NCBI GenBank assembly: GCA_031002005.1
Contig: JARYHS010008074.1
Location: 282,783,930 to 282,847,929, forward strand
DNA from: Vandiemenella viatica
Taxonomy: Eukaryota; Arthropoda; Insecta; Orthoptera; Morabidae
Reading direction: 5' to 3'
DNA: 64,000 nucleotides
How positions within the stretch are numbered: position 1 is the stretch's first letter; each line of letters begins with the position of its first letter. This document shows, piece after piece, positions 1-11,389 of this stretch. The notes under the pieces are model-generated. The model made no database searches and was not told the origin of the DNA. It saw only the letters and a program-made list of their open reading frames with translations. Both the position numbers and the translations under genes were made by a program.

Positions 1-440
1 GTTATTATGAAGGTGTTGTGCACCACGAATATGTTCCTAAAGGTCAGACGATCAACAAAGAATATTATCTTGAACTTATGAAAAGATTGCATGACGCAAT
101 TAGAAGAAAACGGCATCAGCTTTGATCAAGAGGTGACTGGCTGCTTCATCACGATGACGCGCCAGCGCATGCATCGAGCCTCGTGCAGCAATCTTTGACA
201 AAGCACACCTGACGTAGCTCCCTGTAACTGGCTGTTCCCCAGATTAAAAATTCCGTTCAAAGGACACCGATTCTAAGACAAAGAAAAACTCGAAACTAAT
301 ACGACGAACGCTCTACAGGCGATACCAAAAAACGAGTTCCAGGACTGCTTCCAAAAATGGAAAGGCCGTTGGGAGCGTATTTTTCAATCAAATGGGAACT
401 ACTTCGAAGGATGCCACCAGCCCAATGAAGCGGAATAATA
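1..440 (+). pseudogene. mariner transposase, 3' half, broken
   Basis: This is the C-terminal half of a mariner (Tc1/mariner, DDD-type) transposase cut by the window edge. The + strand encodes VHHEYVPKGQTINKEYYLE near 17-76, then HHDDAPAHA at 147-173, which carries the second catalytic aspartate. Near 350-408 it encodes a C-terminal KWKGRWERIFQSNGNYFEG block. The reading frame is broken: there is a TGA at about 123 and a deletion just before the third-Asp block (PDVAPCNWLFPRLK, about 207-250), which removes the usual PPYS stretch. The family acts in the nucleus, cutting TA-flanked elements. No terminal repeat was found after 440. I am confident of the family; it differs from the two later mariners in the window. 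Confidence 0.8.
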
Positions 441-1496
441 TCAGTAAGGAAATATGAAGGAAGGTCAGATACTTTTGGGACAAACCTCGTAGTTCGTTGC
501 ATTCTTTGATACCGAGCCTCATATTATATTGATAAAATAATCACCCTTAGGGCAGACTGGGGAAACATATATAACCATATCATCGAATCCTTGGAGAGCA
601 GTATATTGAGCTTTAATACCTTCCATTGTACACATTAAATTTTGAGTGCACATGTTAACCGTTTGCGCGACGTAATAAATGGATGACACTATTACATAGC
701 GTTCAATATAACGTGCCGATGTCTTTAATATTATTAGAAGAGCACAACGCATAAGAGCATAAAATTTTCGATAACGTTTCCATAGTTCTCTTGATATTCC
801 AACTAACAACTTCTGTCCAAACTTCTTCAGCGAATGCAGGGAAATGCTCGCCGCAGTACGCATCAAGACAAAGTAAGCGATCTCTTTAAGGTTCTGAATC
901 TTCTGCTTGAAAATTAAAATGTTACAATTTGATACTTAATTATATAATTTTTTCATTTGATGAAGAATTACATGTCTCTGATCAGAAATATGTCGTGAAC
1001 ATTAAAAAATATTCGAATACTTTCAAAGATACTGAATAATATTTTCAACTGTGTGTTTAGTTTAATTTATATATAGGCCTACCATTTAAAGAACAATTTC
1101 TCAAGACATATAATGGACTCTATTTAAAAAGTCAAGTTTTATTAATTTTTTTTACAATTTTTTGTTAATTTATTTCTTTCGAGGAGAAATAAATTTAATA
1201 TAAGATCTGTGTACATAACTTTCAGAGCTCCAGAGTAACTCGCACTCGGCAAGAAATCTTCTGATATATTATTATTTTATTTAATTTTCGCGGTTATTCT
1301 GGGCGTAATTTTTCCATGACAATGGTTTATTACAACAAGAATAAATATTTACTGTATATCTGTTTTTCATTTTTTTATTTTCTCAACATAATTTCATTGC
1401 GGACTAATGCTTTCTTAACGTCAGAAAAGCGAATTTACATGAAAACTCATTCGAGGCGAAAAGGGTACACGGAAATATTCAAGTATCCTGCCTTCT
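441..1496. other. AT-rich stretch, no gene recognised
   Basis: No protein family, RNA gene or terminal repeat could be recognised on either strand. Short open frames here have no recognisable motif. Confidence 0.5.
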
Positions 1497-1700
1497 TAGG
1501 GCCTTATTACAATAGGCTGCCAGGCGGCGCAACCAGTTGCGCGACTGGTAGCGCTGCTCGTCACTGGACATTGACTCTTAAGGTGCTTATTACACTAGGG
1601 CAGCCAGTGGCGTCGCCACAAACTGGAGGCTGACTGGCTGCCGTGCCCTGCGACCACGTCGGCACCCACTGGTGGCGGAGAGTCGTGGCGGGGCATTGTA
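1497..1700. repeat. GC-rich transposon-end-like repeats
   Basis: Two GC-rich blocks, at about 1,500-1,560 and 1,592-1,660, begin with TTATTACAATAGGC and TTATTACACTAGGG and contain inverted GCCAGT/ACTGGC blocks. They resemble the end of the PIF/Harbinger relic at 1,721, which starts TTATTACACTAGGCC. They are probably ends of related miniature elements inserted next to it. The composition contrasts sharply with the AT-rich surroundings. Confidence 0.45.
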
Positions 1701-1835
1701 TCTTACCTAGTTTATTACACTAGGCCGCCTGGCGGCGCAGCCACTCTCGAAACCACTCGATCAGTCTACTGGTCACTAGTGACGAGGTAACATGTCTGAT
1801 AACAAGCTTACACATATGCTCGTGCTTGTACTTTA

Positions 1836-4800
1836 GGATTTTAAAGTTGCAGAGATATTGAGTGACTGGTTTAGTGAGACAACTACGGCCAATCATCCTG
1901 TGATGGGAGGAATGAATCATAGGAGAGTCTTCATAAAGTATAAACGAGGAAACTGCAAAATTTGAAATAGATTTTCAGAGAATTGTGAAGAAACTCAAAA
2001 AGCTAAAAAAAAAAAAAAAAAAAACTTAAAGGGTCTGGTGTAGATAATATTACTACAGATTATTAAAGATGGTGGGATACAGTTTTGTACCTTACCTTGA
2101 AATTTTATTTAAAATGAGTTTGGAGTCTTGCTGCTTACCAGATGACTGGAAAAGTGCGATAGAAGTACCGATTCATAAAGGAGGGGTTACAAATAGGGTT
2201 GAAAATTACAGACCAATTAGTTTGACATCAGTGATAGGCAGAATGAATGACGGAGAGATTGATATTCAACTATATCAGAAATGTCTGTGAAGAAACAAAC
2301 TGGTTTTCATATCGACAACATGGCTTTAGGCAAGGATATTCATGTTAATCTCAGATGGTGGGCTATATGCAAGTTATTTCAGATGAATTGGACAAGGGAG
2401 GTCAAGTTGATAGTGTGGCACTAGATATTTTTATGGCATTTGACAGCGTAAACCATAAAATGGTTTTAAATAAACTGAGTTCTATTGGATTGGATGAAAA
2501 AGTTACTTGCTGGGTAGAGGAATTTTTAAAAGCCAGAAAGCAAAGTGTTATAGATAGTAGGAAATACATCATCAAAAGAGGTGAAAGTAAATCATTAGAA
2601 GAGCGAAAAGTACCTTCAGAGTGGAAAATCGCTCAAGTAACTCAGATTTTCAAAAAAGGTGATCGAAGTGATCCTGGGAACTATCGTCCCATATCTATAA
2701 CATCTGTTTGTAGTAGAGTTATGGAGCATATTATATGCTCGAACATTATGAATTTTCTAGATGATAATAATTTGCTTACAACAAATCAACACGGATTTCG
2801 GAAGAAAAGATCATGTGAAACACAGCTGGCCCTATTTACACACGACGTAATGAAAGTTATCGATGCAGGTTCACAAGTAGATGCAATTTTTCTAGATTTC
2901 CAGAAAGCCTTTGACTCTGTGCCACACAACCGCCTTTTAGCGAAGCTTCGAGCGTACGGTATATCGGATCAGCTTTGTGAATAGATAAAGGATTTTCTAA
3001 CTGGTCGGTCGCAGTATGTTGTCGTTGAAGGAGAAAGTTCTTCTAATCTAGATGTTACATCGGGTGTACCTCAAGGAAGTGTAATTGGACCACTTCTTTT
3101 CTTAATTTTTATAAACGATCTCGGAGACAAATTGAAAAGCCTTTTTAGATTGTTTGCTGATGATGCGGTTATTTATAGGGAAGTAAGAAATTTGGCCGAT
3201 TGCTTAGAAATTCAGCGCGATCTGGATGTTATTTTGGCTTGGTGCGCTGAGTGGCAACTTACTCTAAATTGTAAAAAGTGCAAGACAATGAGCATAACTA
3301 ACAAAAAGAATCCAATTGTTCAGAAATACGAGTTAAACAATACAGTTATTGATATGGTCGATTCTATGAAATATTTGGGAGTAACAGTACAAAAGAATAT
3401 GAAATGGGACATACACATTAATTCGTTAGTAGGTAGAGCAAATTCTAGGCTGCGATTCATAGGTCGAATCTTGAAAAATTGTAATGAACAAACAAAGGAA
3501 ATAGCGTACAAATCTCTTGTGCGTCCACATTTGGACTATTGTTGTGCCATTTGGGATCCGTTTCGTAAGGGGTTGGTCGAAAGTATAGAGAAAGTACAGA
3601 GAAGAGCCGCTCGATTCGTGACCGCTTGCTACAATCCTTATGAAAGCGTCACAGAACTGATTAGTAGACTAGGTTGGGAGTCTCTGGTAGATAGACGACA
3701 CACGTTTCGTTTAAACTTATTAGTAAACATGCGTACTCCCACTTTCACTCACGAGTGTAGTGAAGTACTTCTTCCACCAACCTATTTGAGTCGGAAGGAC
3801 AGGAAAGATAAAATTAGAGAAATAAGATGCCGGACTGATTCTTATATGATTTTTTTTTCCCCTCATACCATTAGGGATTGGAATACACAGCAAAGAGATT
3901 AGCTTTGGTGCTGAGCACCCTCTGCCACCCACAATTTTGTGAATTGCAGAGTATATATGTAGACGTAGATGTAAATATGGGAGTGCCACAGGGTATTGTA
4001 TTGGGACCGTTGCTGTTCATTATTCTAATGAATGACTGTGTTGATGGGTTACGGTCAGAATCTAGGTATTTTGCAGATGATATAATGGTATTCAATAGGA
4101 TCAAAACAGGTGAATACTGAGCAACTCCAACGTGACATGGATAGAATATCTAAATGGGTAGGTCAGCATGGAATGAAGATAAATGCCAAGAAGAGTCAGC
4201 TTATAAGGTACACAGATAAAAAACTAAAAGGTTAATTATGATTATAGGGTGGGGTCAGAATTGCTTGTTGAAAGCTTGAAATTTAAATATCTTGGCATAA
4301 CATTTGATAGAAAACTCAATTGGGCAGAGCACATTGGGCAGGTGGTAGAAAAAGGTTACAAAATCCTTCATTTACTGGAGCGGGTGATGAGAGGATGTAC
4401 CAGAGAAGTTAGGAAGTTGGGTTACAGAACTTTTGTCAGATCATTGGTTGAATGTGGTGGTGTAGTTTGGGTCCCACAATTTGGTTATCAAATACAGGAG
4501 TTAGAAGGTGTGCAAAAAAAGCAGCTAGATTAGTTTGTGGAAATTATCGCAGGACCCAGTAAGTAATTGATATGATAAAGTAGCTGGATTGGGACTCATT
4601 GGAGGAAAGCAGGAGGGTGAAGAGTGTGCTGAAAATGTACAGGGCATATGTTGGTGATGGGGCTTGGAGGGATATAGGTCAAAGAATTAGGAATAGTACA
4701 TGGAAGGAGAAAGGCGACCATGACTACAAGCTTGCGCTCGATTTCATGCATAAGGGAGTGGGAAAATTTTCTTTTGCTGGCAAGGGTGTCAGGGATTGGA

Positions 4801-4985
4801 ACAAATTACCAAGTGTAGTGATGAATAATTTGCCAAAAACGCGTAAGGAATTTAAAATTAAAATTAGTAATTCGGAAAAGTAAATGGGGAGGAATTTAAC
4901 ATTATAACTATAATATAAATGTAAAGGGGTAATTAGATGATTTGGAAAATTGCCACTGGAGTGTTAGCTCCATCGGAATAAAATA
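1836..4985 (+). mobile_element. LINE family A copy 1, 5'-truncated, interrupted
   Basis: This is a non-LTR retrotransposon of the family best seen at 60,160-63,412 (family A). It starts inside ORF2 (KVAEILSDWFSE at about 1,845-1,880) and continues with RT fragments at 2,069-2,290 (ENYRPISLTS) and 2,355-2,573. It is then interrupted by LINE family B and resumes at about 3,972 with MGVPQGIVLGPLLFIILMND and an intact FADD box near 4,070. Fragments 4,249-4,533 and 4,599-4,883 give the C-terminal domain. It ends at about 4,985 after a GGAGTGTTAGCTCC hairpin and a TAAATAAA tail. Several frame changes and stops, and an internal A-run at 2,008, mark it as dead. Confidence 0.8.
2574..3972 (+). pseudogene. 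LINE family B reverse transcriptase, nested in LINE A
   Basis: This is a second non-LTR family inserted in the same orientation. One continuous frame from about 2,574 to 3,902 encodes fingers/palm (NYRPISITSV, HGFRKKRSCE, AIFLDFQKAFDSVPHNRL), the PQGSVIGPLLF block, the catalytic FADD box at 3,151-3,162 and the C-terminal LVRPHLDYCCAIWDP region. A single TAG at 2,982-2,984 breaks it, in the same frame on both sides. No endonuclease is present, so it is 5'-truncated. The 3' end reads GAGCACCCTCTGCCACCCAC and ends in a TGTAGACGTAGATGTA tract. The same end occurs at 8,521-8,595. The upstream LINE A frame fuses in phase with it at 2,355. Confidence 0.82.
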
Positions 4986-5075
4986 AATAAATAATTTAAA
5001 AAAAATTAAAATGAAAAAGAGAAGGCGGAGGGAGAGATACATCATATTCTATCGCTAAATGAATCTATAGTCTTT

Positions 5076-5260
5076 TTGATGAACTGTATTCAGACGACAA
5101 CAAGTTTTTATTACTTAAGAATGTCTAAATCGTCTTTCTTTGAATTATTTTCGTTAATAAAGGTTGATGTTATAGGGAAAGATACGAAAATGCTTCTTGC
5201 TTTACCCTTTTGTCTTCTCTACACTTTCAGTTCCACTCATTTCCACAGTGACATTCTGTA
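5076..5260 (+). pseudogene. PIF/Harbinger transposase N-terminal fragment
   Basis: The frame from 5,076 encodes YYLRMSKSSFFELFSLIKVD followed by VIGKDTKM. This matches the [YF]xxYLRMSxxxFxxLLxLVxxxIxxxDTxM signature found upstream of the DDE domain in PIF/Harbinger (DDE_Tnp_4) transposases. Homology ends after about 45 residues and an unrelated hydrophobic tail runs to a stop, so the catalytic domain is missing. It lies just inside the right inverted end at 5,403-5,425, consistent with a transposase remnant of that element. The call depends on a short motif, hence moderate confidence. Confidence 0.5.
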
Positions 5261-5429
5261 GTTCACTGTGAACTACACAATTCGCGTACAATGCGAGGTT
5301 AACTGCAAACAGACTGCTCGGCTGTGTGAGAATGTTAACGAGTGGCTACCTGGCTGCGCCACTAGTTTCCTGCACGCGTCGCCAAGTCACCAGTGGCGCG
5401 GTTGGTTGCGCCGCCAGGCGGCCTATCAG

Positions 5430-5985
5430 ACTTGCTTATGTGCCAAGAAAACAACAGTTACTAAGAAAAAACCGGGGAAAAATTGATGAAAAAATCCAAA
5501 GCAAATTCACTCTGACATTATCACACAAGGTGAGTACTGGCATACACAACGATGATGACTCGATTCATGTTTGTCCACACTGTGGGGAAACTGGAACATA
5601 TATCTCCCATACGATAACTTATCTAACCACAGTCGCGAAACAAGACAAGGTTAGAAAGGTAAATTTTGCTTGATTGCTCCATAAGGATGAATTTAGTTTT
5701 TTTATTTATTATTATTGATTATAATTTAAACGACAAAGGATTACTATAGTAAACTTTTTATTTTCTTCCTCTAAAACTGGTTTGAATTATTATTATTAAT
5801 ATTTTAAAGAATACTCTCAATACCACGTCTTGATTGACATTACCCTAAAAAATCTGTTTTGCTCTAACTGTGAAACTAAAAAGCAAAATGGACATCGAGG
5901 ATCACCTTCTCACATCGAGTGGTGTAGCACAGTACAGCTGGTATAGCAATTATGACAGACACGAAATTTAGCACTCTGATTAGCA
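5430..5985. other. No gene recognised
   Basis: This AT-rich sequence lies between the Harbinger right end and the LINE endonuclease relic. An open frame ending at 5,673 contains CPHCGETG but nothing else recognisable, so no function is proposed. Confidence 0.4.
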
Positions 5986-7545
5986 GCTACGCTTATGTAA
6001 ATGAACGAATGTTGATAGTATCATTTCAAACAATTAGGGAGAAAACTAACAGACAGTGGCGTACATGTCATTGAATAAGGGGGAAGAAAAAAGTCTAACA
6101 AATTTTAAGAAATTCTACAGAAAACATATGATGCAGAGAATAAAAATAATTACATAATAATCGCAGGAGACTTAAATGTTAAGTGTAGCAAAGTAACCAT
6201 ATTGGAGAATGTTTTTTTGTATCTAAAATGAGCAAGTGATTAATAAAAATGGAATAAAACTATGGGATTTTACACATCAAATGACAAAAAAGTCACAAAC
6301 ATAATCTTCAGGAAAAAAGGAAATACAAATAGTCCGTGAAGGGCATAATTGTTAATACAAATCTTGGAGGGACATAGATGCTGAATCATATCATTTGCTG
6401 GTTCAAAATAAAACTGGAATCCCCGGCTTGTAAATCGTGAAACAAAGAAACCTAAAAAACACATTTTCTGGCATAGAATTAGACGTTTACATCAACAAAG
6501 CTTATTTAATTATATCCTGCAACATGTACCAGAAGATACTAAAGAAAAGGAATTGAACTTTTATTAAAAAAAAGAAAAGAAAACCTAGTTAATGAAGCAT
6601 CATTTGAGGCTATTGGAAAAAGAAAAAATGCTCGAGATAGGCTTTCTCGTGCAATTGCTAATAATTTGGATTGTTCCTAGTGAGGTGAAATGTTTTTAAA
6701 ACTGGTACTGCTTCACTTGACGAATATGTGTTGGAGACGGAAGACGATTTCTGAAGAATGAATGAAGCTAAGGTCATATCATTATATGAGAAAAATCCTG
6801 GAGAAATATCTAAATAACTAGAGGGAGAGCAGATGCGGAGCTGTGGATGCAAATCATATGATCGTATAAACACTAAAGCAACTCAAAATATTACAGAATA
6901 GGCCTACCACAGCTCGGAAATCCTAGCCAATTCCTTCTTCATTTCAGCGGCTAGACTGTGGAATGATCTTCCCCTAAAAATTAGAACTACCCAAAAAATC
7001 GGCCCATTTAAAACTCTTTTGAGAAAGCATTATTTATTGGAGCACTAGCTAAAAGATATCTCCTTCCATACATAACCTAATTTTTAGATTTGAATAATAT
7101 TGATGTATACAGTGTCCACCTCTTTATTCTGCCTTCCCTATTATTAGTTTGTGTCTTGTCTCTTCATCCTACTATTATTAAGTTTGTACCATTTACTTCT
7201 TTAACTTCCACTTGCATTAGTTTTTACCATTAATTTATTAACTAGTTAAACACGAATACTATTAAGTTCTATGTCAGTATTTTATTCATAAATATTATTA
7301 AGTTTTTTTTGTTAGTATTACTCTTGAATTTGATTTAGGCCAAATGTTACATTAGTGTTGTATACTGTTAGTTTGTGTAAGGTGTATATTATTTATTGTA
7401 AACACCTGGTATGATGTAAGAGAGGGCTTGACAGCCCTAATCTTGCCAGGCTAAATAAACCTTTAAATAAATAAAATGAGCAAAATGATTTCCGAAAAGG
7501 TCGATCATATATCTATCAGAAGAATTCAATTTAGAAACTCATATT
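5986..7545 (+). pseudogene. LINE (family D) endonuclease and RT relic, split
   Basis: Translating several frames of 5,986-6,570 gives fragments of an APE-type LINE endonuclease: IIIAGDLN in the frame shifted at about 6,155-6,180, NGIKLWDFTHQMTKKVTN at about 6,250-6,300 and RLVNRETKKPKKH at 6,424-6,462. After the LINE C fragment inserted at 6,885-7,475, the next bases (7,476-7,520) encode NEQNDFRKGRSYIYQ, the classic RT NExQxGFRKGRS block. The two parts therefore probably belong to one decayed element cut by the later insertion. No frame is intact. Assignment to a particular LINE clade is not possible by eye. Confidence 0.5.
6885..7475 (+). mobile_element. LINE family C 3' end fragment
   Basis: The 5' part encodes a LINE ORF2 C-terminus (SAARLWNDLPLKIR, then FKTLLRKHYLLEH). 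A long non-coding 3' end follows, finishing with GAGAGGGCTTGACAGCCCTA, ATCTTGCCAGGCTAAATAAA and a TAAA-type tail at about 7,475. This 3' end, with its GGGCTTGACAGCCC stem, is typical of a separate LINE family from A and B. It interrupts the family D relic, since RT coding sequence resumes immediately after it. Confidence 0.6.
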
Positions 7546-8520
7546 CCTTTTATTTACTGCGCCAAGTTTTATTTATTTTTTATATTTTTGTTTATTAATT
7601 TATTAATTTTGCATATTGTCGTACTAATTAGCAAACCTCGTAGCTCCATTTTTTTCAATATTATACATTTTAGTGTTAACTTGAAGAATAAACAAAATTC
7701 TACCTGTTTCAGCAATCCTCTTAACTCCGGTGTTTTAGTTTATGAGTTGGACCTAGTAACTCCCACGTTGAGCATTGTTCATTGTTGTGGTCCTGTTAAG
7801 TGTGACTACGGTCGATCTGTCTTAACACTGGGACATTTTCTGTTTTGTTGCTGAAGTCTAAAAAATCTCAAAAAGTAAGGGTTATAATCATTATTATTTC
7901 TACTAATAAGTTTGTAGCGTACTAGTAAAGTGTTGAAAATGTCCAGTAAATATTGGTCTGGAGTTTCTACTAGGTTAATTTGTTAGCTTGGTGAAGGAGT
8001 TGAGAGGTTTTCCACATTGTACAAAATATTACGCAGACTTAATATTTTTACAGAGGTTATAAACTGTCTTCAAACCTATTTGTATCACAGAAGAAATTTT
8101 GAAGCTACGCAAAACATTTACCTATTAACAAAAAATATTGCTTTTTAATTAATTTTCAGTTCAAGCTTCAAAACACATAAACGGAATGCTACCTTTGTAT
8201 TAGAGATACAGGGTAATTTTTTTTAATTTGGTTAACTTCTATTTTTATTTTTTTGTACTCTATAGAGTGTCAGGAGGGAAGACGCAAGTAGAAATGGCCG
8301 TAGATGAAGCTTTCTCCATAGAAATGGCCCTAGACCAAGATGTTCCTGTAAAAACGGACTGAGAACAAGATGTCTCCATGGGAACTATTGTACTTAATGC
8401 CGATGGAACATTATTGAAAGTGAACGAATCAAATGAGAATGTGGTAAAGGAAACTCGTAATTTAAATTTAAGCGAAGAGGAAAGAATTTTGAATAATTTG
8501 GACCTGGATTCAAGTTAATG

Positions 8521-8595
8521 ATCTTCAACTGGAGGAGCACCCTCTACCACTCACAATGTCTGCAGAGTATGGATGTAGATGCAGATGCAGAAAAA
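8521..8595 (+). mobile_element. LINE family B 3' end fragment
   Basis: The sequence GGAGGAGCACCCTCTACCAC, then TGCAGAGTATGGATGTAGATGC in pieces, matches the 3' end of LINE B at 3,915-3,972 (GAGCACCCTCTGCCACCC and a GTAGACGTAGATGTA tail). It is a very short, strongly 5'-truncated insertion within the DNA transposon. Confidence 0.6.
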
Positions 8596-10310
8596 GAGGC
8601 ACTTGCAAAAGTAATGAGTTGAAAGCAGCTAGAAAATTCGCAAAGCTTATTATGGTAAGAGAAAGTCTGATGATGGAAAGTGGTGGTATAATATACAAAG
8701 GAAAGAGCAAAATGAAGCCACGGTGCTCATGTGAAAGAAAAGTTTGTTACAATGTGCAACTGAAACAGATAAAGACAGAGAGGACAATTTTACAATTTTG
8801 GAGCTATGAGTGGCAAAGTAAAAAGCTGTTTAAAATCTTTGACTAAGAAAATGAATATGAAAAGGTCCAGAGATCGAAAGGAGAGTGAAAGAAGCAAAAG
8901 GGCTATTTTCATGCCAGTAGTTCTTAAAACAAAAAGGAACCTGTACAGTTTGTGTTTGTAAAACAAAAATTTTAAACACCTTATCCATTGGCGAATGGAC
9001 TGCACTAAACTGGCAAAATAAACCTCAAGATTAAACAGCAGGTGATACAGATAATGAAGGAATCGAAGATGATACTATAACAGATAATGAAGGAGTCGAA
9101 GATGATACTATAACAGTGAGATAATGAAGGATCGAAGATGGTACTATAACAGTGCCTACCAAAGTAAAAACTTAGAAAGGCAAAGGAGGCTGAATCTCTT
9201 GAAGAGTTTTCTAATGCATTGCCTAAAGTTTAATCACATTATTGTCGGATATTATCTACGAGATTTTATCTTGAGCCAAATTGGAAATTCAATAGGCAAT
9301 TATATTACTTCTACAAAGAGGATTGGCGCCAAAAGAAAGATGCAACACCACTCTCACTTTCTAGGTTTTCATAGGTGTTTGAAGATCAGAATCTAAGCCT
9401 ATTTCAACCTAAGAAGGATTTATGCGATATCTGTGAATCTTTTAAAACTGGTAATTATAGTGTAATTGATTATGAAGCTCACATTATAAGAAAAAATGAA
9501 GCACGAATGGAAAAGGAGTCACATAAGACAAATCTAAAATACCTTACTTTTACTATGGATTTACAAGCAGTCCCCTAAATCAACTGCTTCAAGTCTTTGT
9601 TACGAAATGAAAATTTCAGCTCATAACTTTACAATTTACAACCTAAGTACCAACGCTGGCTATTGTTTTCTTTGGAATGAAACAGAGGGTGGTTTGACAT
9701 CAAATGATTTTGCAAGTGTTTTATCAAGTTTTGTGCTTTCGCAGCTTCCTATACCCGAAGACCAAGAAAAATCTGTACAGTGAAGGATGTTCTTATAAGA
9801 ATAGAAATACACGCGTTTCCAACAGCTTGTTGCACATATCTATCATAAACAATGTGGTTTTAGAATAAAAGTACATGGGCGTAGGACACAAGCAGATGGG
9901 AGGCTGATTCTGTACATTCTGCCATTGAGCAGAGTCTAAAAAACAAACAAAAAAATCAATGTTCCTGCGGACTACATTTTACTGTGCACAGAAGCAGAAA
10001 ATCTATCCCGTACTCAGTAAAGTATCTTGACCGTTCTTTTTTCAGATCATTTGACAACTATCTGTATTATAAAAGTATACGACCTGGAAGAGGTGTTGGG
10101 GTGCCACGTATTGTTGATGTAAAAGCCTACCGCTATCTTCCGGAAGCTAAAATTCAATATAAGTTGAGATCTACCAACACGAAAGAACAAAAACGTGACA
10201 CATATGTCTTTTCGGACTCTTCCTAATTTGTACAAGAGAAGAATCAAAATCAAAAATTCAATGATCTGCAAGATCATAAATCTGTTTTATAATATGATTA
10301 CCACACATTT
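8545..10310 (+). pseudogene. Transposase-like protein of insect repeat family, decayed
   Basis: Fragments in all three frames follow the order of a protein family I know from many insect genomes as uncharacterised repeat-borne genes. In order they are: a cysteine block (RCSCERKVC, 8,724-8,750), NLSLFQPKKDLCDICESF (9,390-9,440), TFTMDLQAVP (9,549-9,578), AGYCFLWNETEGGLTSNDFA (9,656-9,715), GCSYKNRN (about 9,786-9,809), a GHKQMGG block (about 9,885) and SIRPGRGVGVPR (10,073-10,108). The tail LPNLYKRRIKIKN is near 10,219. Family members usually have SDGC and HTQME at these places; here the Asp reads Glu and stops are frequent. A DDE-type role for those acidic residues is inference. It is inactive as it stands. 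Confidence 0.6.
9047..9150 (+). repeat. Three tandem copies of a ~34-bp unit
   Basis: The unit GATAATGAAGGARTCGAAGA followed by TGATACTATAACA is repeated three times with small changes, the last copy missing a base. It lies within the transposase-like pseudogene and encodes an acidic repeat in one frame. Confidence 0.8.
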
Positions 10311-10714
10311 TATGACAATATACCCTTTATTTGATTTTATTTTTTGTCATTAAATCAAGTACTGTGTAATATGTAGAATAATGTTCTAAAAAGTAAGAAA
10401 TGATGTTACAAGTTTCTTTTTTTAACATACCTAGCACTTAAGTACGAGACTAGATTATAAGAAAACCTCGTATCTCCTATGTATTTTGCTCTAAAACCTC
10501 TTAACTCCATAAATTAATTCAATTCCTGTAAAATGTGGAAGAATGAAATTTGTTTAACATCAATGAACAATAAAAAATTACTTGCATTGAAAAAAAAAAC
10601 ATATGGTGGGGACACTGATAGAAATAAAAATCAGTTTTTTTTCGTTTGTGTAAAGTTTGTCATTTGGCAGTTATGAGGTATGCTAATTAGTACGACGTTA
10701 TCGGTTTAAGAGGT

Positions 10715-10897
10715 TATTAGAGGCGGTAAAAGACTTGGGGTGAGGAGCGCGATGAAATTTGGCCATGGCCTTTTGAAGGAACCATCCCAGCATCTGCCTG
10801 GAATGATTTTGGAGAACTATGGGAAATCCAAATTTGGATGGTCGGACAGAGATTCGAACCCACGTTTTCTCGAATGTACCACACTCGGTGCCAGGTT
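10715..10897 (-). mobile_element. tRNA-derived SINE, minus orientation
   Basis: On the minus strand it reads a tRNA-like head with box B (GGTTCGAATCTC) followed by a CCAATTTGGATTTCCCA-type body and CTTCAAAAGGCCATGGCC. This is the same order as the better-preserved copy at 16,174-16,392. Box A is poorly preserved. Confidence 0.75.
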
Positions 10898-11389
10898 CTT
10901 TAATAAGGTAAAACGGAATAAACTGTGGGATGTACTTGAGTAAAAATGTCTTCCAGAGGATTTAATAGTGATCATTAAAAGTTGATACAGACCCTACCAG
11001 CGTAATTTTAAACATCCCAAATGACGAAACTACAAAGCCAATAAATAGCAATCAAGAATTTAGACGAGGTTTCTGTCAGTTTCCAATGACCATATAGTAA
11101 AGAAATGGAATGAGCTAAAACCAAGCAGTATTCAAATCCAAAAGAACAAGTAGTTGAACACGTTATTCTTCTCTGATGTTGAGATCATAATCACCTCTTA
11201 AGAAAACGATCTATAAAAACCTAAACACCGATACATTACACAGCTGAAACATGTTACTCGTGATACGATCTAAAATATGTTTCGTTGGTTTTTGCCAGTA
11301 ACAGACATCAGCAATTAAATATATGGAAACATAAACATACCAGGAACATTGAATAGAAGTTAAACAATTTTTCAAGGATGTATGAAACA

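Larger units (their letters stand above)
1721..5425. mobile_element. PIF/Harbinger-type DNA transposon relic with TIRs
   Basis: The ends are inverted copies of one 23-bp sequence. The left end 1,721-1,743 reads TAGGCCGCCTGGCGGCGCAG plus CCA, and the right end 5,403-5,425 is its reverse complement with one mismatch. Inside the right end, 5,076-5,200 encodes a fragment with the PIF/Harbinger N-terminal signature. Most of the interior is a later LINE insertion (about 1,836-4,985). A target duplication was not resolved. The superfamily call rests on the transposase fragment; the TIR pairing itself is direct sequence evidence. Confidence 0.6.
7618..10696. mobile_element. 3.1-kb DNA transposon with TIRs, unassigned superfamily
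   Basis: Inverted ends are visible. Position 7,618 reads GTCGTACTAATTAGCAAACC, and the reverse complement of 10,672-10,696 reads GTCGTACTAATTAGCATACC; about 23 of 25 positions match. Subterminal motifs AACCTCGTAKCTCC and CCTCTTAACTCC occur near both ends (7,631, 7,719, 10,464, 10,495). The interior codes for a decayed protein of a family common in insect genomes. A clean target duplication was not found. The element also received a LINE B 3' fragment at 8,521-8,595. Confidence 0.65.

Noticed and set aside
7588..7854. 88-residue frame over the transposon left end
   Set aside because: It crosses the inverted end at 7,618 and has no motif.
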